DNA of 64,000 nucleotides from Erpetoichthys calabaricus (taxonomy: Eukaryota > Chordata > Cladistia > Polypteriformes > Polypteridae). Within the stretch, counting starts at the first letter, position 1. Every line of letters starts with the position of its first letter. The notes under the pieces were generated by a model. The model saw only the letters and a program-made list of their open reading frames with translations. It had not been told where the DNA came from and did no database searches. A program made the position numbers and the translations under genes. Positions 1 through 10,493 of the stretch are shown here, piece by piece. The stretch spans positions 127,941,420 through 128,005,419 of the forward strand of contig NC_041396.2 in assembly GCF_900747795.2 (NCBI RefSeq). Direction: 5' to 3'.

Positions 1-388
1 GTTGCTACTTTAGCATCAGACCCACTAATTAGAAAACAATGGATTAATTAAACAATTAGAACACCTGGAAAAAATATAATGAAAATGAAGATATTGTTAA
101 AAATTATATTGTTAAAAATCATTTATAATAATAAACATTATTCCCATATAACTGCTTGGTACATTTTAATATATATATATATTAATTACATATTATTAAT
201 ATTAATTTATATTATATATATAATTTTTTTTTTACCAAACTTTGTTTTCTAATTTCTATATTGTTCCCAAAACACAGAACTTAGGAAATAACACATCACT
301 TAATTATCCAAGGAGTCCAAGTAAAAAAAGAAGCTGGTTGGAACAAAAACCTGCAGCCACTTCCCAGGACCGAGTTTGGGAAGCACTG
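1..388. mobile_element. hAT-type MITE, inner and right part (cut by window edge)
   Basis: This stretch matches 14240-14555 closely: the block around 'agacccactaattaga', the AT-rich middle and the terminal block 'ctggttggaacaaaaacctg' are shared. The other copy has perfect 8-bp target duplications, which assigns the family to the hAT type. Only the right half is in the window and no coding sequence is seen. The right tip is taken at 388 by alignment with the other copy; the duplication at this end cannot be checked because the left end is missing. Confidence 0.75.
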
Positions 389-953
389 GTCTAGTTTATG
401 TCAAGGTCAAATGAACATGGACACTCCACTGCAGAATTGCACTATTGTTGAATAACGTGCTGTAGTGAGATTTCTATGGGCAGAGGGAGTGGAACCTGTT
501 GAGATTTACAGACGTTTTGTGCAGATCAGTAAGCTGTTTGGGTACCCATCTTGCACAAACTTTACAGCACCGCAAATCATCATGCACTATTTCATGTGCC
601 GATCCATAGCTAACATCCAAATGTGCAGCAATGATGGACAACATAATCTGTTGGTCTTTTCTGATGACGGCATTCGCATGTCGATGTACCTTGTGCGTGC
701 AAGGTCGATGGTCGAACAGATTGAGCTTTGTCATTTACACCTGTCCGTCTTACTTTAACCATTTCTAGCAAATCATGAACTCTTCCTTGAGTCATGGTGT
801 TTTCACTTCTGTAGAAAGCCAACATCCTTCAGTGCATTTCAGCAAGTTTCATTCCCTCTGCCCAAAGAAATTACTACATGGCACGTTGTTCAACAATGGT
901 GCAATTCATGCAGTGGAGTGTCCATGTTCGTTTGACCTTGGTTTCAACTAGAC
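389..953 (-). mobile_element. Decayed mariner-like element with inverted 5' duplication
   Basis: The outer ~120 bp on each side are inverted copies: 391-520 and 835-953 share the block starting 'ctagtt' and the phrase 'catggacactccactgca'. Minus-strand translation of 474-825 gives mariner transposase fragments: 'QGRVHDLLEMVK', 'GSAHEIVHDDLR' and 'KVCARWVPKQLT', which belong to the N-terminal helix-turn-helix half of mariner transposases. The same N-terminal start ('FLWAEG') is read on the plus strand at the left end and on the minus strand at the right end. The 5' end is therefore present twice, in opposite orientation, and the catalytic half is missing. The frame is broken in several places. 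Non-functional. Confidence 0.7.
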
Positions 954-2085
954 TAATGGCAGAGCACTGCACTGTGCATGTTCAGACTGCCTATAAGCCA
1001 TTGTATTGCATTATTGTCTAGCCATTGTGATTACTGTATAATTTTCAAATTGTATTCACTTTTTGACTTACCCTCAAATTACTGTTCATCCCTCTATTTG
1101 AAGTTCTGCTTGTAAACTTGGCCTGTCCTAAACTCTCTGCCCCAACACTCTTAAAGGATAACTTCGGTGTTTTTCAAGTTAATGTTTTTTCTTCACAATG
1201 TCTGTATGTATTAATTTGCCACAGAAAATTGTATCCTATTTCTGCTTTTGCAGTTTACAAAAGAGCTGTGTGTACATATATGATTTTGAGAAGCCAGGTG
1301 GGTCAACCTTGGAGGTTTGGATTCACTAATATACATGTATTGCTTTGAGGAGCTGGTGGAAGGGGGGGGGGGGGGGGGGGGGGCATCAGAGCACAAGGTG
1401 CCAGTATGCAGCTATTTTACAGCAAGTGCTCAACTGCTGAAACAGAAGAGTGCAGTTTTTGGCGTACTGCCCCACTTCAGCCACTGGCTATGGGCCTGGA
1501 CAATACTCTCTGTCACTGAGGCTCGCAAGTGCATTAGCAGTACAGCAGCAGCAGGCAGTGTCTTTGTGAAGTAAAATAAAAAGCTTCAGCATAGTGAAAA
1601 GATATAAGCAATCATAAGTGTGACTGTTTTCACTTATTACTATTTTCTGAGATGATTCCACACCCCTGGCCCTGAAAGGTGTGGCAAAGGAGGAAGAACT
1701 TGGCACAGTGAGGGACCTATTTTGTCTCCTTCTAAGATGGCTACATCTCATAACAATGGTTTGCTTTTTCCTTCTTAAAAGGACACAAATATGCTGTTTT
1801 GCACTATGTATGCAATCTCAAGACGAGGATCAACGCTCAGTAACATCTTTGACTTAACAAATAGACATATACAATAAGTTTTAAGACGTTTAATCACACT
1901 GGGACTGCAGTACCTTTTAGGTCCATTATACAGCACAAAAGTGGGCTTCTTTTTTTATTTATAAAATAAGTTTCACTTCAGAACATAAGTTCTTGTAGCA
2001 AACTAATATATATCATGAATACGAAGAAATTACTGACTTGACAAATACCAACCTTATCCTTTAAAAACAAAGGTGCTGGAATATT
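954..2085. other. Unassigned intergenic DNA
   Basis: No recognisable gene or repeat family apart from the poly-G run at 1362-1383. Open frames here are short, overlap on both strands and carry no motif. Confidence 0.5.
1362..1383. repeat. Poly-G tract, 22 bases
   Basis: An uninterrupted run of 22 G. Such runs are prone to length change and sequencing error, and can form G-quadruplex structures. Confidence 0.95.
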
Positions 2086-2089
2086 TCTT

Positions 2090-2168
2090 CAGAGTGATGC
2101 CATAGGGGAACCATTTTTGGTTCCCAGAACAACACTCTGCAAGAAGGTTCCAGAAAGGACCCTTTATT
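2090..2168. mobile_element. Left piece of a small interspersed repeat split by the retrovirus
   Basis: The sequence from 'gagtgatgccatagggg' onward, with its repeated 'gaacc/ggttc' words, resembles a fish MITE-like repeat. The complementary right piece is found at 8990-9135, directly beyond the other end of the endogenous retrovirus. The family class is uncertain. Confidence 0.55.
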
Positions 2169-2190
2169 TATTTAGATCTATAGTAGGTAC

Positions 2191-2762
2191 TGTGGACGAA
2201 GGTTCGAGGTAAACAGCAGGCAGACACAAATCAATAGCAGAAAGCAATTTCTTTATTCTTGGTGACAGGAGGCTTGCAGCCCCTGTCAGCTTGTGTAACT
2301 GACAGCTAGTCACAGCCTTGCTTCCTCTTTTCACAGCAGGCTTTTATATCGTTTTTGTCACATATGCACTTACCGCAAAGCTTATTTTGTAGTTGCAGTT
2401 TCACAAGCAGCCCTCCCTTACTGGTGGGGTAACTTCTTCTTTTTAACTAAGATAGAGTGCATCTTCCTAAGGGCTGACTCACTTAATAACCTTTAACTTC
2501 CCCACATCACATACCTTAACAATCTTAATACATTCATATGGTTAACACAAAGAACTCTTATACTTGAAAATAATACATTTTCTTAGTTTCAGCTGGTTTG
2601 CATAACATATTTTTCATCCACCCAGATGCACACAGATAGTAATCATCAAGGCATTTTAGATTTGTTTATCTAAGTACAAAAATAGGTCAAAAGGTCCTCA
2701 GTCCAAGATTCTTTGTTCAACTATTATTTAATATATTGATTTAAAATTTTTATTATTCCACA
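2191..2762 (-). repeat. Retroviral 3' LTR
   Basis: It reads TGTGGAATAA... to ...CCACA on the minus strand, 572 bp. The U5 side 'tgtggacgaaggttcgaggt' (plus strand) recurs at 8690. The U3 side abuts the polypurine tract. Confidence 0.85.
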
Positions 2763-2775
2763 TTCCCCCCTTTTT
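2763..2775 (-). other. Polypurine tract of the retrovirus
   Basis: AAAAAGGGGGGAA on the minus strand, directly before the TG of the 3' LTR. This is the usual plus-strand priming position. Confidence 0.85.
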
Positions 2776-2789
2776 GAACAAAGAATAGT

Positions 2790-3257
2790 TCAAACAAAAC
2801 AATCCTGATCGAGGGTGGACTGAGAAGAAAATTGGGGGTGGGAGAGAAGATGCATGCATTCTGTGTGGACAAAATAAGCTTTAGTTACTGAGGCAGTGAA
2901 AAACTTCTGGATAAATAATGGATTAATGGAATAAGGCAACAGCCAATCAAAAGAATCACTCCAGCTTGAACATTCAGACAGGTTGGAGGAGGAGCTTGAA
3001 TCAGATTTAAACCCGGGTCGAGTCGCACAAACATATTTTTCAGACCATCTCCATTTGTCTTGTCTGCTGGATCCACAGGGAGCAATGGCACAAAAGTCAA
3101 TCTGGAATGAGGCAGTCTTCCCTATTTGGAAAATTAACGTGGGAAAGTCCCCATGTATTTGCTTCAGTTGGTGAGTCGGACAGTCACTACCTGTTTGTCG
3201 TTGTCCCAAAGTCAGATGGATAGAAAAGATTAGGACTAGCAGAGCTATGTGTGCCAT
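2790..3257 (-). pseudogene. env-region remnant of the retrovirus
   Basis: A fossil part between integrase and the polypurine tract. The open stretch starts with a hydrophobic, signal-peptide-like segment ('MAHIALLVLIFSIHLTLG'), as expected for the start of an envelope precursor. I see no transmembrane subunit. Assignment rests mainly on position. Confidence 0.5.
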
Positions 3258-4033
3258 TTTTTGTAATGCGACACGTGAATCCAGGCAGGGAGTCCTTCGA
3301 CTTTAACGGCGTGAGGTGTGGATAGCAGCACCTGGAACGGTCCCCTCCAGCGAGGTTGATGCCAGTGCTTCCTTCGGGTGTCTCTGACCAGTATCCAGGT
3401 TCCCAGGGGAATCTGTGACTCCGTTGGTGGAGGACTGGTTCGCCAAGCCTGGTTAACCTGCTCGTGGACTTCCTTCAGGGATGCTCGGAGACCTCTAAGA
3501 CTGGAGAGAAGATCATTGTCCACAGTATGCAGATTGACATTTCCAATAACCATGCCGGCAGGCATGGGCCGTCTGGTCAGAATTTCAAACGGCGAAAGTC
3601 CCAACTGCCCGTGTGTCCTCCCTCTCAATCCCATTAAGGCCAGGGGTAAAGCGTCAGGCCAGGTTAAATTTGTCTGCTCACAGATTTTTGCCAATTTAGA
3701 TTTTAGGGTGCCATTGCACCTCTCTACAATACCTCCACTTTGGGGATGGTACTTGCAGTAATGATGTACATTTATCTGGAGCCAAGTGGTCAATTCATTT
3801 ATTACAGAGTTCACAAAATGGGTACCATTATCAGTCTGCAATTTCTGTGGTATTCCCCATCTTGGAATGATTTCTGTTATCAAGGCTTTTGCCACAGTTT
3901 TGGCGTCTGCATGTTTGGAAGGGAAAGCTTCCACCCATCGGGAGAACACATCGACAATTACCAAGCAGTAACGGTAGCCCTTAGACGGTGTTAATTCAAT
4001 GAAGTCCATTTGGAGATGTTCGAATGGACCCAT
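3245..4033 (-). pseudogene. Retroviral integrase region
   Basis: A fossil part of the provirus. The catalytic core shows 'LQMDFIEL' (first D), 'LQTDNGTHF' (second D) and 'HPQSGGIVERCNG' (E), followed by a C-terminal DNA-binding type segment ending in 'WIHVSHYKKW'. This is the D,D-35-E arrangement of class I retroviruses. Confidence 0.9.
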
Positions 4034-4171
4034 TGGGTTAGGTGTGACGGCGGGACTTACCTGGGTACCTGGTACAGGGTCCTGTTTCCCAGTATGGGTT
4101 TGGCATTTAACTATTGCCAGTTTTGATGGTTTGGTTATGGCTTCTAAGAGGGATTCTATTAACTTTTGATG

Positions 4172-4855
4172 TTAGATGGGCTTGCTAGTACTGGTCTTGA
4201 ATCCCCTTAATTTCCATAATGCTTCATGATCATGGCAGACTCCAAAAGCATACCTGGAATCAGTATAGATTGTTATGATTTTCCCTTCTGACAACTGATA
4301 AGCTTGGATGAGAGCTATCAATTCAGAAGCTTGCACGCTTAAACTTGAAGAAATTCGGTTTGCCTTCAGCAGGTGGTCACCTTTGACCACTGCATAGCTG
4401 GTTGAGGGTGTTTCATTATCCAATCGCAAGGAACATCCATCCACATAAATTATCTCCCCTGTTTCTAAGGGGCTTTCCTGCAGGTCTGGTCTGGGTTTTA
4501 TGACCTTAGTTATTTCATCATAACAGTTATGTGGCTCCCCTTCTTCTTCAGTGGGAAGAAGAGTGGCTGGGTTTAAAGTGGAGCACCTTTCGATGGTGAC
4601 GTTTGACAGTGTACAAAGTACATTTTGATAGTGTATTGCCCTAGCAGTAGTGAGATGTGATGTTTTGGCCTGTACTAAAATGGAGTGTACGGCGTGAGGC
4701 ACCTTTAATGTTAGGGGGCTCATGAGCACTATATCTGTACTGGCTAGCACGGCTTCTGTTGTGGCTGCTACAGTCCCATAGCCACTGGATCCAATTTTTT
4801 GGCTATTGGTCTCTGTTTTTCTCCATGGAGCTGTGTTAGTACTGCATTCATTCAT
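4172..4855 (-). pseudogene. Retroviral RNase H and connection region
   Basis: A fossil part of the provirus. The RNase H signature residues appear as 'IYVDGCS', 'ASELIAL' and 'YTDSRYA', in the expected order and spacing, upstream of integrase. Confidence 0.85.
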
Positions 4856-5273
4856 CCACGAACAGAGTGAATGGACAAGAATAGTCAGGGAGTCCTAAAG
4901 CTGGCGCAGAGAGTAGTGCACTTTTTAAATCACATAGAGCCTTCTCAGCCTGCTCATTCCACTGTATGCGACCAGAAAGAGGAAGGTCGGCAGTGTTTGC
5001 TAGATTTTGTAAAGGCTGTGCTCTTTCAGAAAAATGTACAATCAAACAACTTCTCAGGCTGCAAGCTGGAACTACTTTTAAATTAGGAATTCATCTTACC
5101 GTAGTTTTATACGTGCTAGTTTCCAGATCATGAAAAAGTCCGTGGCGAAACCGGGTTCAGCGGCAATCAAGGAAACACTAATTTCCGTGGCGATCCAAGT
5201 TCCAGCGACAAATCAAGGACAATCCACTTCGGGAAATCACACAGCACAACTCCACAACAAGAAAACATTCCCA

Positions 5274-6331
5274 TCAAAAGCTATGCGGCCACAGAGAATA
5301 TCCCGACTTAACCTGTTGTTTTATGACCGGTCTTGGAAGGTTTTGAATGGTGGTTATGCGGTCTTTTGACAGAGCTCTGGTACCACACGTGATGTCATGA
5401 CCCAAGTACTTGATGGTGGTCTGAACTAACTGCAGTTTGGCCTTAGAGACCTTGTGCTCATTTTCAGCAAGATATTTGAGCAATAATTCTGTGTCTTGTG
5501 TGCATGCATTCTCTGTTTCGCTACAGAGTAATAAATTGTTGACGTACTGTATCAATGCACTCCTCCTGTTAACCAGAAGCCTTCCAGGTTCTGAGCAAGC
5601 GCTTGGCCGTATACACAAGGAACCTCTGTATAACCTTGTGGCATAATGGTCCATTTTCAACGGTGGATTTGAAAAATAAAAGCAAACCAAAACTGAGAAT
5701 CAGGATGTACAGGAATAGAAAAGAAAGCATTTGCTAAGTCAATTACTGAGAAGTAACGAGCCGTTGCAGGAATCGTAGAGAGAATAGTGCAAGGATTAGG
5801 GATAATCGGTACCCTAGATAAAATAGCTGAATCAACTTGTCTGAGGTCTTGGACAAAGCGCCAAGAGCCATCAGCCTTCTTTATTGGCAGAATAGGAGAA
5901 TTTACAGGAGAATATTTGATGGGAATTATAGCCCCCCTTTTAACAAGCTCTTTATGTACAGCCGCAATTCCGAGTTCGGCCTCGGGAGAAAGAGGAAATT
6001 GTGCACGGCGAGGATGGAAGGATGATTTCGGAAAAACCACCAGAGGTTCACAATTTGCAATCCTGCCAAAATCGTTCTTTCCCTGAGACCATAGGGTGTC
6101 AGGAATTGATGAAAGCCATGGGAAAAAGTCTGTTTGTAGAGAGCATAGAGAAAGAGATGGGTGACAGAGGGAACGAATGACTGGCAGGTCGATCTGGATT
6201 AACACCTTAGTTATCAAATGGTCTGAAGTATCAAAAATGCCTGGTGCGACATATAGCCAATCAGTCCTATTTAGACATTGCTCAACCCAGTCCCCAATTT
6301 TGACCCAACGAACGGTGTTAGATTTGGCCAA
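5274..6331 (-). pseudogene. Retroviral reverse transcriptase region
   Basis: A fossil part of the provirus. Recognisable class I reverse transcriptase words are 'FVQDLRQVDSAI', 'PNPCTILSTIP' and 'FSVIDLANAFFSIPVHP', between protease and RNase H. Confidence 0.88.
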
Positions 6332-6962
6332 GGAAACATGGGGGACACCTCCTAAATAGAAAATGCTTTGTGAATATGTGAACTGAAGCAGCAGCTTTGG
6401 TGGATGAGATAAAAATGCAAGGGATATGAAGGGTCTCTGGGCAAATACCTGAAGAGAGAAAAGATTCTAACCAAGGTGTGTCTACTTCGGCAGGGAAGTA
6501 CTGGGCAGTACAGTGTAGGGTGTCAGGGACCTGCAAGTGGGGAAAAAGACATGAAGGAAAAGAGTGTAGGGCTTTAAGGAGAAGGGTGTGTGGGAAGATG
6601 TTTAGGGTCCAGGCTGCAAAAGAGGGTTTGGGGTGTGGGGAGATTTGGCACAGGAGCTTAGGAATGGAGCAGTAAAATCCTTGTTCTGTCAGTGAGATTG
6701 AGAGTGACAGTTTAGTCATGAGGTCTCTTCCTAGTAGATTGAGAGGACACAGATGATTTAACAGGAAGCGATGAGTTAATGGAGAGCTGTCGGTGCTGAG
6801 TTGCACTTGCAGAGGCTTTGAAACTAGTAAAGTGTCTGGTTGTCCTGAAGCAGTGAGAACCTTCACAGTGTCTTTCGAGGCAGGGACCTCCAACAGTGAG
6901 AAAGTGGAGCGTGTGGCTCCTGTGTCCACAAGGAAGACAGTTTCCTTGCCGTTTACTATCAA
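6318..6962 (-). pseudogene. Retroviral protease region
   Basis: A fossil part. The aspartic protease active-site word is 'FLVDTGATRS', near the start of the segment, between the gag zinc knuckle and reverse transcriptase. Confidence 0.85.
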
Positions 6963-7040
6963 AGTCAGTAAAGGATCTGTGTCAGCATGACGGGTAAGCA
7001 GAGGAAACTGGAAGAAATGGCTGGGGGTCCCTGCTAATTC

Positions 7041-7541
7041 CTATGACCAAGGAATGCCATTAGGCTCTGGGAGAGGAGATGTTCGTGGTGGGCGCTTGTT
7101 TGGGCAGTCACGTCTGAAATGTCCAAGCTCACCGCAGCCGTAGCAGGCATATGACGCTGGTGTTTGCTCCGAAGGGTTGGGCATCTGAGCGAAGGGATTG
7201 TTAGGGTTGGAAGACGGGAACCCCCGTCCCCTCCCACGCCCTCTTCCTCCGAAAGAATTGCCACGTCCACGGCCTTGGAAACCTCTGCCCCTGCTCGTTC
7301 CCCCTGTGTAATATTGAAGTTGTGCTGCAAGCAGCTTAGTCTGTGTATCAGATTCTTTTTGCTTAGATTGTCTCTCGGCATGCTCTGCATGGCGTTTCAC
7401 TTCCTCAAAAGTAGTGCTTTCCCAGCCTATGCAGGACATGCGAACTTTGCTTTGAATGTCACTTCTTAGTCCCGAAACAAAAGGGGGAACGGCAGCGCGA
7501 GTTTGATCATCAGCATTGTCTAGGCCTGAATGATTAGCCAT
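7041..7541 (-). pseudogene. Retroviral gag, capsid end and nucleocapsid
   Basis: A fossil part. One CCHC zinc knuckle is seen ('CYGCGELGHFRRDC'), preceded by a glycine/arginine-rich RNA-binding stretch and a helical capsid-like end. Upstream gag (to about 8.5 kb) is badly decayed. Confidence 0.85.
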
Positions 7542-8665
7542 AAGGTCTTGTATTCTGTGTGCCCACTCATCGACTGTCTCGCCTTTCTTTTGCTTGGCAG
7601 CTGATATGAGGGACCAGTCTGTGCCTTTTTATATTTTCCTGCAATTGCAGTTTTTAAACAAGTCCCATGATTAACAGTTGCCCAGGTAGTGCCTAGTTTT
7701 CGTCGCAACACCTGTGTCCATTCTGCAGCATATCATCTAGCTGTTGGAGCTGCTCCTCGAATTTTAGCCCACCAACCCCCTTAGGGCAGGCAGTTCAGAC
7801 ACCACATTTTTTAATTCTTGAATATCCCAATTACGGTGAATCTTTACAGTAGTGGGGTTATTGGGTCCTGCAGCCTGGTGGGGTCGTGTCGGGGGTTAGG
7901 GACCTTGATTAGGGGGCATGAGAATATGGAGGGGGTAAACAAATGACGAGGTATAGGGGGTCCTTCTTTTCTGTTTTCTTTCTTTTGTTCTAGGGATCGG
8001 GCTCTGGTTCTATCTTAGTCTTTTGCAAAGCTAATAACATTTCTTCCTTTTCTTTCCGGGTTTTAACTTCGGCAGCAAGCAATTCATTACGCTTTTGTGC
8101 TGCCTCCAGGGTTCTATCCTTTATCACTAGTTCCCACCTATCAAACATGTCCATTCTATAAGGACCCCTGTTACAACAGCCTTGGGTATTTCTGCATAGG
8201 ATTTTCCTAATTACTTGTATTTCTGAAATGCCCCCAGTTCCCTCAACTGGCCATCTACCACCGCTTTATTCCATTTTTTTTTTTTTTTACATGCTTTTTT
8301 TTTTTTTTTTAAATCTAATCCGGTTTTCTTTTTCAACTAGTTTCCTAGGTGAACCTCCTTTCGGACCCGAACTAGAGTCCGACATACTCAATTTTCTTTC
8401 CCGTAAACTAGTCAAATCCCTGAGTTACGTCTTTTACTCAATCGGATTCCCTCAGTCTACTCACCAAGAATTTCTCGTCCTGCTAGGGAAACTCCCAGTT
8501 TCACTTGACCTTCGTATACAATCGGAGGAGGCCAGAGACTTCTCACACAGGATTCGCCTGAGGCAGGACAGTCCTAACTTTTGCCGGAGCTGGTCCCCCC
8601 GATCCGGCCGGAATCGGTCCTCTTACCGGTCTTCTGGACGATCCCGCTCGAGGAGTCACCTGTCT

Positions 8666-8683
8666 GTCCCACATTGGGCGCCA
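8666..8683 (-). other. Primer binding site, tRNA-Lys type
   Basis: TGGCGCCCAATGTGGGAC on the minus strand, six bases after the end of the 5' LTR. It resembles the known tRNA-Lys(1,2) site, which starts TGGCGCCCAA. Confidence 0.8.
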
Positions 8684-8689
8684 GAAAAC

Positions 8690-8985
8690 TGTGGACGAAG
8701 GTTCGAGGTAAACAGCAGGCAGACAGCAGATGTAGAATAAAAAGAGTAATTTCTTTATTCTTTGGTGAGCAGAGGAAACTATTGCAGCCCCTGTCAGCTT
8801 TGTGTCACTGACAGTACCATAAATAGGTATGAATAGATGATAACACATGTGTGAGATACCAGTAGGTTCTTAATTTTAAAAGGACTTTTGCTGCATACAA
8901 TAACACAGGCAGAGTTAAGGCTTTCTTGATCAGTTAGTATCCTGCTAGGTTACTTATTATACAGTATATTAAGGATTTCTATTTT
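8690..8985 (-). repeat. Retroviral 5' LTR (only R-U5 side matches the 3' LTR)
   Basis: The first ~130 bp (plus-strand coordinates from 8690) match the 3' LTR, including 'tttctttatt' and 'cagcccctgtcagct'. Beyond that the sequence has no evident match to the 3' LTR, so the outer boundary is placed only by the resumption of the split small repeat near 8990. Confidence 0.6.
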
Positions 8986-8989
8986 GTCC

Positions 8990-9135
8990 CCATTTTAGGA
9001 ACCATTTCAAAGCCCAAAGAACCAACTTTATATACAAAGAACCTTTCACAGAATTAAATAGTTCTTTGTCAAACAATGGTTCTATGAGTAACCACACATA
9101 CCAGTGAAGTGCCATTAAAGAACGGTTATTTTTAA
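8990..9135. mobile_element. Right piece of the small interspersed repeat
   Basis: It continues the repeat begun at 2090-2168 on the other side of the provirus, with 'gaaccatttc', 'gttctttgtca' and 'aagaacggttattttta'. No coding content. Confidence 0.55.
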
Positions 9136-9404
9136 GAGAGCAATTCCCAGTTTAGACAATCCCAGACCCATCTATTCAAACATTTCCCTAATACATTGGT
9201 GCCCCTTCTGTTCAAATATACAGTGGAACCTCGGTTCACGAACGTCTCGGTACACGTACAAATCGGTTTACGACCAAAAAGTTTGCCAAGCTTTTGCCTT
9301 GGTTCACGACCACACACTCGGTATACGAACAAGCCAGGTTCCCTTTCGGTTTGTACATGTTCAGTTTCTCCCTGTACAGCGAGCAAGAGAGAGCGAGAGC
9401 ATGC

Positions 9405-9630
9405 GACACACACACACACACACACACACAGAGGCAGCACACACACAGGCAGCACGCGAGAGAGAGCCGCGCACACACACACACAGGCAGCGAGAGAGAT
9501 AGAGCCGAGCATATACACAGGCAGCGCCAGAGAGAGACAGACGCGCACACACACAGGAGCGCGCTAGAGAGACACACACACAGGCGCTCCAGGCTCGCAA
9601 AAGAGAGAGAGAGAGAGAGCGAGCGAGAGA
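9405..9630. repeat. CA/GA dinucleotide-rich tract
   Basis: Runs of (CA)n at about 9408-9431 and 9470-9484, and (GA)n at about 9604-9622, with intervening 'cacacaggcag' units. It lies within the Tigger-type MITE. All long open frames here are artefacts of the repeat. Confidence 0.9.
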
Positions 9631-9985
9631 GGGAGGGACGCATAAGGTAGAGAAGGCTTGTTTTTGTTTTCAGTTCGATTTACAGTGATTGGTTCGTAGC
9701 CTGCATTGTTACAATGTTACTTTTCTTGGTGGTTTATTAAATTACGGATTTTTCAAATGTTAATTTTTCCCCCTGTGCTTAAAACTCAAAAAAAAAAAAA
9801 AGTGCTTTTAGTGAGCGGTTCCTAGCACTATAGCATGAACTATTGCAGTGTTAGTTTTCTCTGTTGTTCAAGGTTTTCTCAGTGTTATTCAATGTTTTTA
9901 CATTTAGTTTACTATTACGCTGTGCATTCTATGGTATAATTAACTATATTTGTGCTTAAAAATTTAAAAAAATATATACTTACAT

Positions 9986-10346
9986 GGGCGGCACGGTGGC
10001 GCAGTGGGTAGCGCTGCTGCCTCGCAGTTGGGTGATCTGGGGACCTGGGTTCGCTTCCCGGGTCCGCCCTGCGTGGAGTTTGCATGTTCTCCCCGTGTCT
10101 GCGTGGGTTTCCTCCGGGCGCTCCGGTTTCCTCCCACAGTCCAAAGACATGCAGGTTAGGTGGATTGGCGATTCTAAATTGGCCCTAGTGTGTGCTTGGT
10201 GTGTGGGTGTGTTTGTGTGTGTCCTGTGGTGGGTTGGCACCCTGCCCAGGATTGGTTCCCTGCCTTGTGCCCTGTGTTGGCTGGGATTGGCTCCAGCAGA
10301 CCCCCGTGACCCTGTGTTCGGATTCAGCGGGTTGGAAAATGGATGG
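9986..10346 (+). mobile_element. tRNA-derived SINE, full length
   Basis: The head has a Pol III A box (tggcgcagtgggtagc) and B box (gggttcgcttccc). A unique body follows, and the tail ends 'aaaatggatggat'. It is flanked by perfect 12-bp target duplications, ATATACTTACAT, at 9974-9985 and 10347-10358. It sits inside the Tigger MITE and is therefore younger. Other copies or fragments are at 16382, 32511, 61875 and 63107. Confidence 0.95.
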
Positions 10347-10493
10347 ATATACTTACATACAGTTTGTACGGTCTGGAACGGATTAATTGTATTTACATAC
10401 AATCCTATGGGGGAAATTGCTTCGGTTCACGACCAAATTGGTTTACGACCAGAGTTTTGGAACGAATTATGGTCGTGAACCGAGGTTCCACTG

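Larger units (their letters stand above)
2191..8985 (-). mobile_element. Endogenous retrovirus, class I (gamma/epsilon-like), broken
   Basis: A fossil provirus on the minus strand. Parts in transcription order are 5' LTR (8690 to about 8985), primer binding site (8666-8683), leader and decayed gag, zinc knuckle (about 7.1 kb), protease (about 6.9 kb), reverse transcriptase (about 5.3-6.1 kb), RNase H (about 4.2-4.5 kb), integrase (about 3.25-4.0 kb), a short env-region remnant (about 2.8-3.25 kb), polypurine tract and 3' LTR (2191-2762). The reverse transcriptase and integrase resemble class I retroviruses. It carries many breaks, about ten or more, and env is largely gone. It lies inside an older small repeat. 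The two LTRs agree only over their first ~130 bp, so LTR dating is unreliable. It looks old. Confidence 0.93.
9221..10493. mobile_element. Tigger/pogo-type MITE
   Basis: Terminal inverted repeats are CAGTGGAACCTCGGTTCACG at the left and its complement at 10474-10493, with TA on both flanks. This is the target site and TIR style of pogo/Tigger elements. A second inverted block ('tcggtttacgacca' left, 'aattggtttacgacca' right) lies inside. There is no transposase. The inside holds dinucleotide repeats and a later SINE at 9986-10346. Confidence 0.88.

Noticed and set aside
3378-3994. Plus-strand open frames opposite the retroviral integrase
   Set aside because: Shadows of the minus-strand pol coding sequence.
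9132-9650. Several overlapping open frames over 100 codons on both strands
   Set aside because: They are translations of CA/GA dinucleotide repeats inside a MITE (Cys-Val and His-Thr runs).
9986-10070. tRNA-like sequence with A and B boxes
   Set aside because: It is the head of a SINE, with target duplications around the whole unit, and does not fold as a functional cloverleaf.
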